Source: Epiperipatus broadwayi
Taxonomy: Eukaryota > Onychophora > Udeonychophora > Euonychophora > Peripatidae
Direction: 5' to 3'
Assembly (NCBI GenBank): GCA_028023455.1
Contig: JAQFVV010006215.1
Coordinates: forward strand, 3,395,230-3,459,229
Length of the DNA: 64,000 bases
The position numbers and the translations under genes were made by a program. Shown here piece by piece: positions 36,492 to 48,427 of this stretch. Under the pieces are notes generated by a model that was not told the DNA's origin, did no database searches, and was given only the letters and a program-made list of their open reading frames with translations. The first letter of the stretch is position 1; every line of letters starts with the position of its first letter.

Positions 36492-36721
36492 TGCTTCTAC
36501 AGATTGGAAGACTATATATGATAGTTTATTACCATTATATTTATTATTTTTATTGTTATTACAATAGTTTTGTTAATTAATGGACATTTTATTTGTATGT
36601 ATATAGTATTTCTGCAGATTGAAAGACTGTATATAATAGTTTATTACCATTATATTTATTATTTTTATTGTTACTATAATAGTTTTTTTAATTAATGGGC
36701 ATTTTATTTGTATGAATATAA
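36492..36721 (+). repeat. ~115-bp tandem duplication in the PLE 3' tail
   Basis: Two units (AGATTGGAAGACT at 36501 and AGATTGAAAGACT at 36616) share TATAGTTTATTACCATTATATTTATT and AATTAATGG-CATTTTATTTGTATG. The duplication lies only on the right arm of the palindrome, so it arose after, or on one side of, the inversion. Confidence 0.75.
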
Positions 36722-36725
36722 TTTA

Positions 36726-37237
36726 AATGCCTCATAGCTATATTCTTTCAGCCACATTCATCTTTTAAATAAAGAAAAGCTTGAATTTTGCAGCCATTCA
36801 AAATTCAAACTTTTCTTTATTTGTTATTATTCCAAAACTTTATTAACAGAGTATATGCATGTTTACATTTGATACATTGATAAAAAAATACAAGGTTATA
36901 TGTGACAAAAGGAAAAAGGCATGAAATTATTGAATTACAATAAAAGGGTATAAAACCCAAAATTGAGTAGGAACTTAGGAAACATAATATGATTACATTT
37001 GACAGAAGGTGTGCATTTAATGTCAATAAATGACAAGTATTGCTAAATAGGTAATCAATACATTATAAAAAGGTGGACTGAAATCAGTTATATTAATACA
37101 CAAGTATTACTACACCAGTATGTATAACCCACTTGCATTTGATTTATTATGATATAATACAAGAGTACTTTTAACAGGGTATACACCCAATGTCTATCAC
37201 AGAGCTGTGGCTGAAAGAACATAGATATGAGGCATTT
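36726..37237. mobile_element. Inverted-repeat element with internal hairpin
   Basis: The ends AATGCCTCATAGCTATATTC-TTTCAGCCACA (36726-36755) and TGTGGCTGAAAGAACATAGA-TATGAGGCATT (37206-37236) are inverted repeats of about 31 bp. Inside the left end is a 24-bp-arm hairpin (36767-36790 with 36799-36822, one mismatch, 8-base loop). No transposase. Size (about 510 bp) and ends fit a MITE, but the target duplication is ambiguous (TTTAA-like). Confidence 0.6.
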
Positions 37238-37275
37238 AAAATATTTTATAGATTTCAGATAGCATTATGCATTGT

Positions 37276-37599
37276 TTATATATATATATGTGAGTGTACA
37301 AATTCACAAATTTCTTTAAGCAATCCAGAAACTATAAAACCGTTTTGCTTTAAAATTATTAATTCATAAGCAGCTTTCCACATGTTAGCAATGTATTTCA
37401 CCTTAGATTTTCTGGCTGTTAATTTATATTGAAATAAATTTTCCATAAAGTTTCCATACAATTTTTTATTAGGTTTGATAACATTATCTACACAGCCAGT
37501 AAACATATTTGAGATGAGGCTTTTATAATGGTTTCTTTTGATCACACAATTAGAACAAGTTAATGCAGGAGTCTCCAACCCTATGCTCGCGGGCCCCAT
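37276..37599 (-). pseudogene. Unknown frame interrupted by a hAT insertion
   Basis: The minus-strand frame includes CSNCVIKRNHYKSLIS, NKKLYGNFMENLFQYKLTAR and MWKAAYELIILKQNG. Composition is varied and looks like real protein rather than AT noise, but I do not recognise the family. The frame's start (MGPASIGLETPALT) is hAT terminal sequence. If the transposon and one target duplication are ignored, the frame continues upstream through NNNSLEDIDFPLTCSNC until a TGA at about 37990. It may be an old host exon, a processed pseudogene or part of an unrecognised transposon. Confidence 0.35.
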
Positions 37600-37933
37600 G
37601 GCACCCGCAGACCACTTTACATGTGCCCATCGCTATCCAAACACGATAAAAAATTATCTATCTGATACAAATAAATTTAATTTTTAAAATTTCTTATAAA
37701 TTATTGTATTATATTGTAATCAAATTGTAGGGCATACTATACTTTTACAGCGTAAAAATATAAACGTTAATTATATGTTAAAATTTTATTTTTGAAATAA
37801 ATATTTTTTTGTACATTATGTGCATTATTAACAATATCCAACTATAAATTTACATTAAAAAAATAAATGGTGCCCGCCATCTGGCTGGTATTATAGAATG
37901 TGCTCTTAAGTGCAAAAAGGTTGGGGACCCCTG
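37566..37933 (+). mobile_element. hAT-type MITE with perfect 8-bp target duplication
   Basis: The left end CAGGAGTCTCCAACCCTATG and right end GCAAAAAGGTTGGGGACCCCTG form the CAGGGGTCCCCAACC terminal inverted repeat typical of many animal hAT (Charlie/SPIN-like) elements. AGTTAATG flanks it on both sides (37558-37565 and 37934-37941), the 8-bp duplication of hAT transposases. Next to the left end lies GCGGGCCCCATGGCACCCGC, and near the right end GGTGCCCGCCATCTGGC. It is 368 bp with no transposase and is AT-rich in the centre. Confidence 0.93.
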
Positions 37934-37941
37934 AGTTAATG

Positions 37942-39104
37942 GAAAATCTATATCTTCTAGTGAATTATTATTGCAGGAAGTAATTCATTTCCCTCTAGTG
38001 TCACAGCTTTCTTATCCTAATAGTATTAATCTGAACTGAGGCAATGATAAACACAAGGATCCAACTCAATGAATATGCAAACTAAACTTGACAAATTTGC
38101 ATATGATCTATTTTATACACCTTATTTTGAAAAACTACATTCCATAACAAAACAACAAAAACAAGTGAAGATCAACTTAATAAAACAACAAATTAATGAT
38201 ATTCTTTTATTACATGCATCACAAAATCTGGAAAAACCATTAACTTTAATATTTAATAAAAGATGTTCCTTCTTTTTCAAAACAAGTTTTCATATAATTG
38301 ACATAAATGTTTCAAAATTAATTAAAAGAGAGCCTTAGGTTGTCCTTTTTTGCAACTGATATCATACACCTGCTATATTTTTTAAATCAAAGAAAGAAAC
38401 TTGATGTTTTAAAGAAAAAATATTAAAAATATATGAAAATTTCTGCAATCTAATATAATATTTTACAAAAGCTTATAAAATTTTATTAAAGTCTTTTAAA
38501 TCAGTTAATACTTATTTATATCAATCTCTATTCTGCAAATTAGAATTTGAATTATTTAACATTATTAGGTGACATTACAGATAATGAGATCAAAGTGTCT
38601 TCATGTATATATCATTATACATCACCAATATTTTAACCATAGAATATGGTCTAAATGTAGATGGAGATATATAATGACATATAAATGAATGTAGAAAAAT
38701 TTTCATTCATACAATAAAACAAAATTTGTAAAAACAATGAGTACATGAAAAATTATTTACATATTGAAATTGATTTATTAAATTATGATAAATGTACTAT
38801 ATATATAAATTGAAATTATAGTATAAAATTTTTTAAATAATAATAACTAACCTAATATAGTTAGTAATAATATATAGAAAGTAGATATGTATATATATAT
38901 TTTATTGAATAGGTGTTCCCTCATTCATTCAGTGAAAAAAATAAGAATAATATATATTATAGTTGTGTTCTGATCTATCATGACAACCGCTTGATGGCGT
39001 TGATGCTAAGCAAAAACACATTGATATAACGTTCCCGAGCCAGCCATTCTATACAACTACGATGTCCATAAAATTAAACAAAAAAAAAAATTTAAAAATG
39101 TAAG
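37942..39104. other. No recognised gene
   Basis: The 89-codon plus-strand frame at 38069-38338 (LDKFAYDLFYTPYFEKLHS...) has no recognisable family. The rest is AT-rich with TATA microsatellite at 38800-38900. A GC-richer patch at 38975-39060 is unassigned. Confidence 0.4.
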
Positions 39105-39655
39105 CAGACTTTTTGGGACAGTAATTAATCAGACTGGCTTTTTTGTGTGTGGGGTGTCAATAAAAAAGTATGTTACTTTCCAATAGCAAATAATAGTACA
39201 TTGGAGAATTTTTTGGACAGTAATTCCAACAAAATTTTACAATGAAAGCCAACTTTGATCTTTTTGGGATAGTAATTAATTTGGACAGTAATTAATCAGA
39301 GATGGGCTTTTTTTTTGTTACTTGGAGTAACAGAAAAGTTACGGTACTTTTTAAATACAAAATTAAATTACATTTTACCCCCCTTTTTTGGATAGTAATT
39401 AATCAGACACTGTGGGGGGGGGGTAAAAATTAAATTATATGTCACTCTTTTTGTGTGTGTGTGTATAAAATTATGTTACTTTTTTAATAAAAAATAATAG
39501 TAAATATAGTAGAGACTTATTTGGACACTAATTAATCAGAGACGGACTTGTTTTGTTTTTTTTTTTTTTTACATCGGAAAAGTTACGGTAGTTTTTTAAA
39601 AAAAAATAATATCACATTTTACCCTTTTTTGGACAGTAATTAATCAGACACTGTG
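39105..39655 (+). repeat. Degenerate satellite with GGACAGTAATTAATCAGA motif
   Basis: The motif GGACAGTAATTAATCAGA or close variants occurs at about 39110, 39213, 39268, 39284, 39390, 39522 and 39634. The later copies fit a ~240-bp higher-order unit (39284 to 39522; 39390 to 39634), each also containing AAAAGTTACGGTA and ACATTTTACCC. A run of 10 G lies at 39414-39423. No coding potential. Confidence 0.7.
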
Positions 39656-42600
39656 TTTGTATAATATATATAATAATACTATATTGCATTTTTATTTTTT
39701 AAATAAAGTAAATAATGAAATGTTTGATTTTCATGGCTTTTCCCTTACAGAAACAAAATAGTAATTTTGTTATTAAACAAACTATGATCTATTTAATTAT
39801 TTTGATGTTTTCAAGTATTGCTTTGACATGTTTAAGTTAGTATCAGCTTTAAGTATGTTCTAAAATTTTGAAAAACGTTAAGCATTATACTTAGAATACA
39901 CTTTATATTACGAAATAATTTGTAATTCAATTATAAATAACTATACACTAATAACAAAAACTCAAGTCATATTACTATAAATCATGAATATGATATACAT
40001 GTTATATCAAAAACATGATAGGTAGTAATAAAGCTGAATTTTTTTTTTAAAAAACTACTTTTTTGTGGATGTTTTCATTAACAATCATGTACTATATCAT
40101 GAAATATTACACATCAAATCCAGAAAGAATAATAAAGGAAAAATAAAATATATAACCCTTTCAATTTAAACCAAAGAAAATTTACTAATAAATACTATTG
40201 TATATGGCATTCTGAGACAGAAAAATGGTGGCTGGCATAGTGTAAAATTTATTTACAAATCTAATCAAGTATGGTGTTCAGAGATGAAAAATGAAGGTTC
40301 GAATACCATAAAATGTATTAAATTTAAATATTTTTTCAAGTTTTTTATTTGTTTATCATTTCTTTGTTAGCATATAATTGATGTCTTATATATTGATATA
40401 GTATAATTCACAGCTTCATTGTAGTTACATATTATTTTAGCTTTATATCTTATATATATATATATTGTAACACTAAGTGAAATAAGAGTTTAATACAAAA
40501 AGAAGCTGTGGTTAAAATGACCCACAATTGGGTAACAAGTTGTAACAATACACCACCCTAGGATATAATTATGAGGAGATGGAAACCATCATCATTCCCA
40601 AATAATCAAAATATAAAATTTAGCACAGCTAACTATAAGTCCATCAGCATTACCCAAAAGTAATGGCCATTCATCATCATAAATGATTAACAGTAAAAAT
40701 AAATCAATAGTCAAACTGGTGATTGGATTTAAATTGGGTCTCCTATAGAACAGGCTAATTATTTAGTCCTTGCCTGTTTGAGACAGATTATTAAAACCAT
40801 AATTTGGATGCACACATTAAGTGCTAATCCATAAAAATACAATAGTAAAAAATAATGCTGGGATACTAAATCATGCTGATCATCATCAATGCTCTGACCA
40901 TCTAGTACATTTAATGTACTGGCTAACTATAAACATAGTTTCTAATAAATACCACACTAAATAAGATGTAGTGCATGAACTTTAAAGGATATCCCCATTG
41001 TCTCAATCCAGGATCATCATCTGTATGTCCATAACACTAAATATAACCTCTACCCCACATAACTGTTATGCATGAATCTAGCTCAAGAAGCAAGAACTTT
41101 ATAAATTATTGCTATAAGTAAAAGATGAATAGATCAGCTTATTATAAATAACCTTAAATAATTCATAGGCTTATCCTACTCTAAGTAAATAGTTTTATTG
41201 GGATCATAAAAAATCCTACAACATTAAACTATCATGAAATAAACGCACTGCAATTTATGAAACAGGAATTGGATAGAATAAAGAAACTAAGACTAAAAAA
41301 TATTTTTTAAAAAATATTTATTTAATATCTAATTAATTAACAATAAACAACAAAATAACATGATAGTATGAAATTTTTATCACTCATTTCATCAAAAAAC
41401 ATATTTGTCAAAATTATATTAACCAATTGGTTGAGTTTTATTCATGGATTAACTTTAAATTCATTAAGTTATTTTTTTAAAATAACTATGAGTTTGATAA
41501 AAAATTTCAAAATCAAAGATAAAAATCATTGATTCAGCTTACTTAAGCAAGAGATAAAATGAATAAAAAAAGTGAAAACAGGTTTCAACAACAACAAAAA
41601 ATTTACAACATATTTTTTTAAAAAAAAGCTATTTCATAATTTGGAAGTAAAAATTGATTGGGTTTTATGAAAAATATGTTCTACAATTTGAAAACATTAT
41701 TAACTTAATGAAAGTATTTAAAATTATCAATTCTTACAAAAAATATTACTTTTATGAAACAAAATTTTTTTCTATTAATAAAAATACAGTGTGCACACAC
41801 ACACAAAGTACTTATAACCATGACTTTATTGTTTATGGAGTCATTTCCAGTTTTTTCCAATAGAGTTTATCCTTAAAAGTTTTTAGATATGTGTATGGTT
41901 AATTTGTCTTTTTCTTGATCTGCAGTAATTCCAGATTAAAAAATAGCAAATTTTGTCCATTGGGTTTTCCCCCTTGAATTTCCAGGTGAGACTGACAGAC
42001 AGAGATTCATGCACTTTGGTTGAAGGCTAGATTGCAGATCACTTTAGAGTGAATTTTTATTCCAATGATAATAGGTCTCATGGAGGAAGATGTCTGCACT
42101 TAGCTGAATATAGCATATACTTTTCATGTATAACCTATTTCCATGGCTAAACTCATAGGCTGCTAAAAGTTTAAAACTTCTATTATACTGTACAATAGCT
42201 TAGTTAAAACTTCTGTTGACAACAGCTTAGTAAAGACCTCTTCTTTCTTCTTTACCATCCAGATCAAAATCTGACTACTCTCCTCAACAGCCAAGTACAG
42301 AATTTTGTTCACCAGAAACCTGGGTCTTATGATTTATTCACACCCCCAAGTATATATTTTTTCTAGAACAATTTTTCCCATAGCCAATTACAATCTGTCT
42401 CTTATATGATAATTTTCATAACAACCAATTAGATAAATTTTCATAAATACAATTGTTCAGTTGTTTCCCCCCTTAATCATAGCCATTGAAAAACAATTCT
42501 GATTAAAAATAAAATTTACAAAGGTATTAAAATCTTATTTTTTTTTTTTTCTTTTCACTTTTAAAATATTCTTAAACATTTTCATAGCTTAAATTAAACC

Positions 42601-45600
42601 TACCAACCAATTATAATCACTGAAGAGAGAAAAAGTTAAAAAAACTTGCTTACATTCTTTTGCAATTTTCTCTCTCCTCCACGATCATTTATAACTCTAA
42701 TTAAAATATTCCCAAATTAAAATCATATTATCATTTAAAAAATTTAACGTTTGATAATTCTCAAACCATCATATTAGGACTTAAAATATTTAGTTAAATA
42801 AAGAACCATTAGAAAAATATGTATAGGAAAATTAAATATTAATCCCCCATTAGTTAAATAATTCTATACTTAAACCTGAGGAACATGCTGCAAACATACT
42901 TTTTTAGTGCAATCATGTAGCCAACTGGTTACAATATATATATACTGCAACAATCTGGATTTTCCACCAGAAGAGGGAGAAAACATCTCACTATGGCCAG
43001 ACCTAGGATCTTCTAGTATGTTGCTGTGAATGATATGATGAAGTACATAACCTATGATCGTACTTAGCTCCAATGGGCAAGCTCTAAGTTTACACATTAA
43101 ATTTAAATACAATTTGGGCTAGATCATCCATACATCACCCCTCTTTCAGATTATGTTATGTTTCAGTATTCAAACTCAGTGAGAAATCTGCCTTTGGCTC
43201 TTTTCAGGAGTGAATTTACACTAGATATCAACTACTGCACCTTTATATAGGTACCAATTGATTTAAAGATCCATCCAAACATTTTACTGTATTATTATAT
43301 AAGAATGAGATATGTATATATCTATATATCTGGTTATAAGTTGATGAATGAATGTATAAATGATTTTGATAAACTAGAGATCAGTTTAATGTAAATCAAG
43401 TTAACAACATTTATTAAATAAAACAAAAAAAAATCAAAACTATTAACATGATAAAACAATATAATTGTGTGTGTCAAGGATGTATTTCTACCATATCAAC
43501 AATTAAATGTGTTCACTATTCCAAACCCTTACTCACATTACTAATTATTTACAAAGCAAATAAAAATAAAATATTAACTCAACCATGATGCTAAACAGCT
43601 AATTTATAATATAATACAAGTATATGTGTAATAGTCTCATTGTCCAATTCAATTTATTGATATTCCATCTTTTTGGGGATTCCCCCCCCCCATCTATGTA
43701 TAGTTCCCTACATTGATAGGAAAGAATATCGGCAAAGAAGATTAATCATTTATACCAAAAAAATAAACAAACAGTTGTAGTTAATAATGAACAAATAACA
43801 TGTACTCTGTCCTGTAGTAAACTTATGTGCTTAATATGGAATAATATTAAAAATCTTACCTTGTTCCATATCATAGTGGTGATGATCAAACGTCAAGTTA
43901 CTTACAGAGGAAAATCTGACCTAAACTTTATTGAACATAAAATTTTTTTTATCTAACTTAATAATTGCCCCCCCCCCTTCATTTTGTTGCTTTCACTGAT
44001 AATGGGCTCTTCCAAGCTATAGACATATTTAAGCTTTCAAGTGTGGAGATAAAATAAAACTAGCATTTTACAAACATATATAAAATAAAAAAATACATAA
44101 TAAAACCAAAACTTTCTTTAAATCATCTAGGTTAATGTCCATGAGTTTGGCAATAATGTTTTTTATGGGTACAGTCTATCTCTCTTTGAATCATTCTTGT
44201 TTGGTAAGTCATTAATCATTCGCTACAATTCCTCAGCAATGTACTTAAAATGATGTTACCATTTTCTGCAGTTGCTTTCCTTCTTCATTCATTTAGATAG
44301 TTAGTGTAGGACATTTGGTATTTATTTAGGCATTATACAGGTAAGTAGATTAAGTCATCATGCTTCCATGGTCAGGACCATAGCACTCCAGTCCTATGGC
44401 AATGTTAATTTAGCTGGAATACATTGCACAGCAGTTTATAACAGATTTAATTTTTCTTGATTTGGTATTTGGCAATTAATGGCTTATATGAAAAAAAATT
44501 ACTTCATCATTTATATAAATGCTGGCGATGTTCTATTTCTTTTTTCTTCGTGTTTGAATAATAGTGCAGTTTTTATTTTTAAATATCAATTTAAAATCAG
44601 TTCAGTTATTTTGTTAAACTGCACAAATTTATCAAACTTTTCTCTGTTTAAATGCCGATTTAATTTCCTATAGTTTTTGTGCTGCAAAAATTATATGGAT
44701 AATATGGAATATTCAAACAAGTCATCCATTTTCTCTTATACTCGAACATTCAATCTTAAGATGTTGGCTTTATACAGTTATTGCAGCTTTTGAAAGATAA
44801 CAAAAGATGATGGAAATAAACAGGGTTTGCTTTTATACCATGCTTAGTTTCTGGTGTTTAATATTCTAGCTTTTCCATTTCCTTTTTTATTGCCATGGCT
44901 GTCTATTATTGCACATATTGTATTGGTTGTAGTTAAAAAATAAATTACAAAACAGAATTCTACTTTTATTTTCCACACTTGGTTGCCTAGAGATTGGCTT
45001 GACATTAGGTCATCACTATGATTACTAAGTCTAAGTTTTAATTTGTGCTGTACAACACATTGATAATTAACTCATTGTTGGTATATATATTGTACCAATG
45101 CAGTCATTACATGGTATTTATCATGCATAAATTTGTTGAAAGAGATTTGTTTAAAAAAAAAGTTAAAAATTAAAAATAAAATGTATATTTACCTCTAAAA
45201 AAAAAAAAGAAGTTTAAAAGTTTAAAAAAAAGAAAATAAAAGGACAAGGGGTGAGAGTTGTATTGTGATAAGCAATTGAAAGTAAGGGAAAAGATTTCAG
45301 AAATAAAGAATAGATAAAGGAAAGTGATTAACAATTTTTTATTATTATTAATTTATAATATAAATGGTATTACTTATTTATAGTATAAATAGCTTAATTC
45401 TTGTCTTATAATATTAAAGTAACAGAATTGTATATAAAAAATAAATGTTAAAAAGAAAGGAATTTTCTCAAAATAATACAATTGAAAGCTAATGCAAATA
45501 AAAGAATTAAAAAACTAAGGAAAAATATAATTACAACGGCTAGTGATAAGTAACAAACAAAGGATTAATTACTACTATTTAATTAAAATATAAACTAAAG

Positions 45601-45990
45601 GAAAGAATCTTATATTCTAAAAGAAAAGGAACAGAAAACCAATAGGAGTGCAGTAGAATGTCTGATGGATCCTAAGATAAGGAAACACTGGATATATAAT
45701 GGAGAGCTTGGTATTGTTTAAATAGTATTAGTATATGATTATTATTATCATATCAAATAATAGTATTATATTATATTGAAAAATAAGTCAAAGTTGATCC
45801 TGTTAAATAAAAAAATGCATTGCTGAACCCATCGAATCATGCAGCCGGCCTGAACCTTCATTGCAATAACACCTGCAGTTAGTTCGAAAAAGAAAAATGC
45901 TTGTTTGAACCTGAGAATCACCAGAGTGTCCATGTCCAGAATAGTTCATATGTCATTACCAAAAAAATAAAAAATCTACGAAGAATCATT
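39656..45990. other. No recognised gene
   Basis: AT-rich DNA with TATA microsatellites (40450-40470, 43310-43330) and two runs of 10 C (43682-43691 and 43968-43977). Slightly GC-richer patches at 40500-41080, 41880-42330 and 42870-43240 show no known frame or repeat; the 80-codon frame at 42870-43112 has no recognisable product. Confidence 0.4.
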
Positions 45991-46075
45991 GTCAACTGGT
46001 TGGAGCAACAGAATCAGAAGAAGCTATATTTCCCTAATGTGCATTTTACAGTGTTCAAATCCTAGGTAAAATCAT
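45991..46075 (+). repeat. tRNA-derived SINE-like head
   Basis: Box A-like TGGTTGGAGCAACAG (45998-46012) and box B-like GTGTTCAAATCCTAG (46051-46065) stand about 40 nt apart, as in a tRNA gene. The region before it (45830-45960) is GC-richer. No intact cloverleaf was found, so this is a SINE head rather than a tRNA gene. Confidence 0.5.
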
Positions 46076-47097
46076 TTTATTTTCCTTTATCTTCAAACTT
46101 TTAATTTGAAAACCAGTGAGATAAAACTTTTGAACTTTATAAAAGCTATTATTATTACGTACATTAGCTTTCATAATCAGACGGTTAAAATCAAATCTCA
46201 TTAGGGTGTGTGTGTGTACTTTAATTAAATATGCTTTTATTTCTACTTGTATTATTTAAATATATAATAAACTGTATTAAATATCTAATGTATTACAAAA
46301 ACGTATGTATGCATTTTTATTATGGGATAAGAAAGAGAAGTTAAAGAAAGAGAGCGGGGTATAGAAATATTTAATTATCTTTAATGATTTGAGTCAATAT
46401 TAAAAAGGAAAATTTTAGGCAATAGATTTTGAACAACGCCAATGTTTTAATAAGTAAATAACTATGATATTGAGATTGAGAAATGGAGGTTTATAATGTG
46501 GGTGGAAAATTTGAAGTAGCTAGAATCTGATGAGCTGCCTGGGAGGGCAGGTACTAAATTTGTTGCTGGTCAAGCAAACACATTAATTATGTTGTAATTG
46601 ACTGGCACCTAAAGGGTTTTTCCTTAAAATAAATAAAGTGCTTGGATGGCCAGTGTTATAATTTAGTAGCAGAGTGTTGATATTATTGGTAGCTTGCTAG
46701 TATCTCCACCTGACGGATCTGAAGCCTTCAAAGACAGTGAGAGTTAAAAAGAGAAAATAAGAAAAAAAGATTTTTTTTTAATTTAAAAAGAAGGCGGGTG
46801 GTACAATATATATATGAAGGATTTCTTTAACTGGGTTTTTATTTTTCATTAAATAAGAGAAATTAGTTCACTGCAAAATTTGTTTAAATTGACATTTAAT
46901 AAAGCAAACATTTCTCATTATATATATATGGATGAACCCACAAAATATGTCATATATATATGTATGTTTATAAAAAATGATAGGGTATATTCAACCAACT
47001 GTTAGTTAACCTTATGTTTTAAATAGGTTTGATTTGGTGGTGTGGATAATTAAAGGCTGGTCTCTATAGAATTGTAAGCTATCCTTACAATATATAT
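46076..47097. other. No recognised gene; possible SINE body at 46490-46750
   Basis: 46490-46750 is GC-richer, with CTGATGAGCTGCCTGGGAGG and GGCAGG after it. Although CTGATGA plus a GC stem looks hammerhead-like, no GAA or stem I follows (see rejected items). GTATCTCCACCTGACGGATC and similar strings look like an old transposon tail but are not identified. Confidence 0.35.
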
Positions 47098-47255
47098 ATT
47101 ATAATTAAAATAATAAATTTAACGGTTTACAAACTATTACAAACAATCCTTAAATCTGCAGAAGTACTTTCGGTTAATTTCTTAAACCTGCCTCAACTGT
47201 CATTAAATTTAAAAAAAAGCAGAAGTAAACGTCATCAATTCAAATTCCACGAATC

Positions 47256-47697
47256 TCATATTATAATATTAGCAGCTTGTCGATTTATTAAATGCATTTT
47301 ATTCCTGTTTATAAAAATTGCCTCTTTAATTTTTCTTTTACTATGGTTTCTCTCTTCATGAAGAATTTTCACATTTTCAAAATGAAATTTATATTTATAT
47401 TTACATGATTTTTCATGATCAAAGAAAACTGAAGGAGCCATTAAATCACCATTATTTTTACTTTTTACATGCTTATATAACAATTCATGCTCCCTCAATC
47501 TCTTCTCAATACTGCACCAAGATTCACCTATATATGATGGCATACAATCACAAAAAATTTAGTATATGACATTACTTTTCTGCTTGACAGGTATGAAATC
47601 CTTAGAATTATTGACTAATTTATTAATATTGTTTGGAACGTAGAATGAAACATTAAACACATTCTTATATAAATCCTTAAAAAATTTCACTTGTGGA
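47256..47697 (-). pseudogene. PLE GIY-YIG endonuclease, left arm
   Basis: The minus-strand frame starts upstream in the spacer: KFFKDLYKNVFNVSFYVPNN, INKLVNNSKDFIPVKQ, KSNVIY, one stop, then IFCDCMPSYIGESWCSIEKR, LREHELLYKHV, FFDHEKSCKYKYKFHFE, VKILHEERNHSKRKIKEAI and LINRQAANIII. It shows the PLE linker, the GIY (VIY) and YIG halves, paired cysteines in CDC, and the terminal INR block. It is open for 95 codons from the internal Met (47256-47543). One nonsense change in the GIY half and missing RT make it defective, but it is the best-preserved family member together with its partner. Confidence 0.85.
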
Positions 47698-48046
47698 TTT
47701 GAAAAGTAATGTCATATATCAAATTTTTTGTGATTGTATGCTATCATATATAGGTGAATCTAGGTGCAGTATTGAAAAGAGATTGAGGGAGCATGAATTG
47801 TTATATAAGCATGGAAAAAGTAAAAATAATGGTGATTTAATGTCTCCTTCAGTTTTCTTGGATCATGAAAAATCATGTAAATATAAATTTAAATTTGATT
47901 TTGAAAATGTGAAAATTCTTCATGAAGAGAGAAACCATAGTAAAAGAAAAATTAAAGAGGCAATTTTTATAAACAGGAATAAAATGCATTTAATAAATCG
48001 ACAAGCTGCTAACATTAAAATACGAGATTCATGGAATTTGAATTGA
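47693..48046 (+). CDS. Orphan PLE GIY-YIG endonuclease domain, open frame
   Basis: This 117-codon frame is uninterrupted: MDLKSNVIYQIFCDCMLSYI, GESRCSIEKRLREHELLYKH, FLDHEKSCKYKFKFDFE, VKILHEERNHSKRKIKEAI, NRNKMHLINRQAANIKIRDS. It has GIY (VIY) and YIG tyrosines, the two cysteines between them, an arginine in the position following YIGES, and the EH of the helix, so the domain core looks intact. It would nick DNA if expressed, but it lacks the RT and there is no evident promoter, so it may be only a young 5'-truncated copy. The codon reading is too regular to be chance. Confidence 0.7.
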   Translation: MDLKSNVIYQIFCDCMLSYIGESRCSIEKRLREHELLYKHGKSKNNGDLMSPSVFLDHEKSCKYKFKFDFENVKILHEERNHSKRKIKEAIFINRNKMHLINRQAANIKIRDSWNLN

Positions 48047-48427
48047 TGATGTTTGCTTTTGCTTTTTTTAAAAATTTAATGGCAGTTGAGGCAGGTTTAA
48101 GAAATTAACCAAAAGTACTTCTGTGGATTTAAAGATTGTTTGTAATAGTTTGTAAAATGTTAAATTTATTATTTCAATTATAATTACAATTTTGTTTTTA
48201 ATTAACGGACATTTTATTTATTTTATATATATATATTAAATGCAATAATGCTCAAATCTAAATGGTGTTATCAGTAATCATTAAAATCAATGAACACTTT
48301 GACAATGGATTGCCTTGATAATGGATTGAGATTGTTGATTATTAATATTGGGATTGTCTAAGTGTTGATTAATTTTAATGATATATATATATATGTAATA
48401 ATATATAAGGTAAGGTTAATCTTTCTA

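Larger units (their letters stand above)
35622..36552. repeat. Palindrome of two head-to-head GIY-YIG copies
   Basis: Left arm 35622-36048 and right arm 36115-36552 are reverse complements over about 430 bp with moderate divergence, around a spacer of about 66 bp. Each arm holds the 3' end of the same PLE family plus its 3' untranslated tail (TTTATTACCATTATATTTAT at the outer edges). The 5' ends of both copies meet in the centre. An identical layout exists at 47.1-48.2 kb. Confidence 0.85.
47098..48185. repeat. Second palindrome of two head-to-head GIY-YIG copies
   Basis: The arms 47098-47584 and 47701-48185 (about 487 bp each) are highly similar reverse complements, clearly more alike than the arms of the 35.6-kb palindrome. 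The outer ends share GTTTGTAATAGTTTGTAAA and the AGTACTTTCGGTTAATTTC / GAAATTAACCAAAAGTACTT tail. The spacer is about 116 bp and contains the extra 5' coding part of the left copy only, so the right copy is the shorter one. Confidence 0.88.

Noticed and set aside
45991-46075. A functional tRNA gene
   Set aside because: Box A and box B are present, but no acceptor stem or anticodon arm pairs convincingly; treated as a SINE head.
46530-46590. CTGATGAGCTGCCTGGGAGG followed by GGCAGG as a hammerhead
   Set aside because: A GC stem can form after the core, but no GAA follows it and no stem I closes; single copy in the window.
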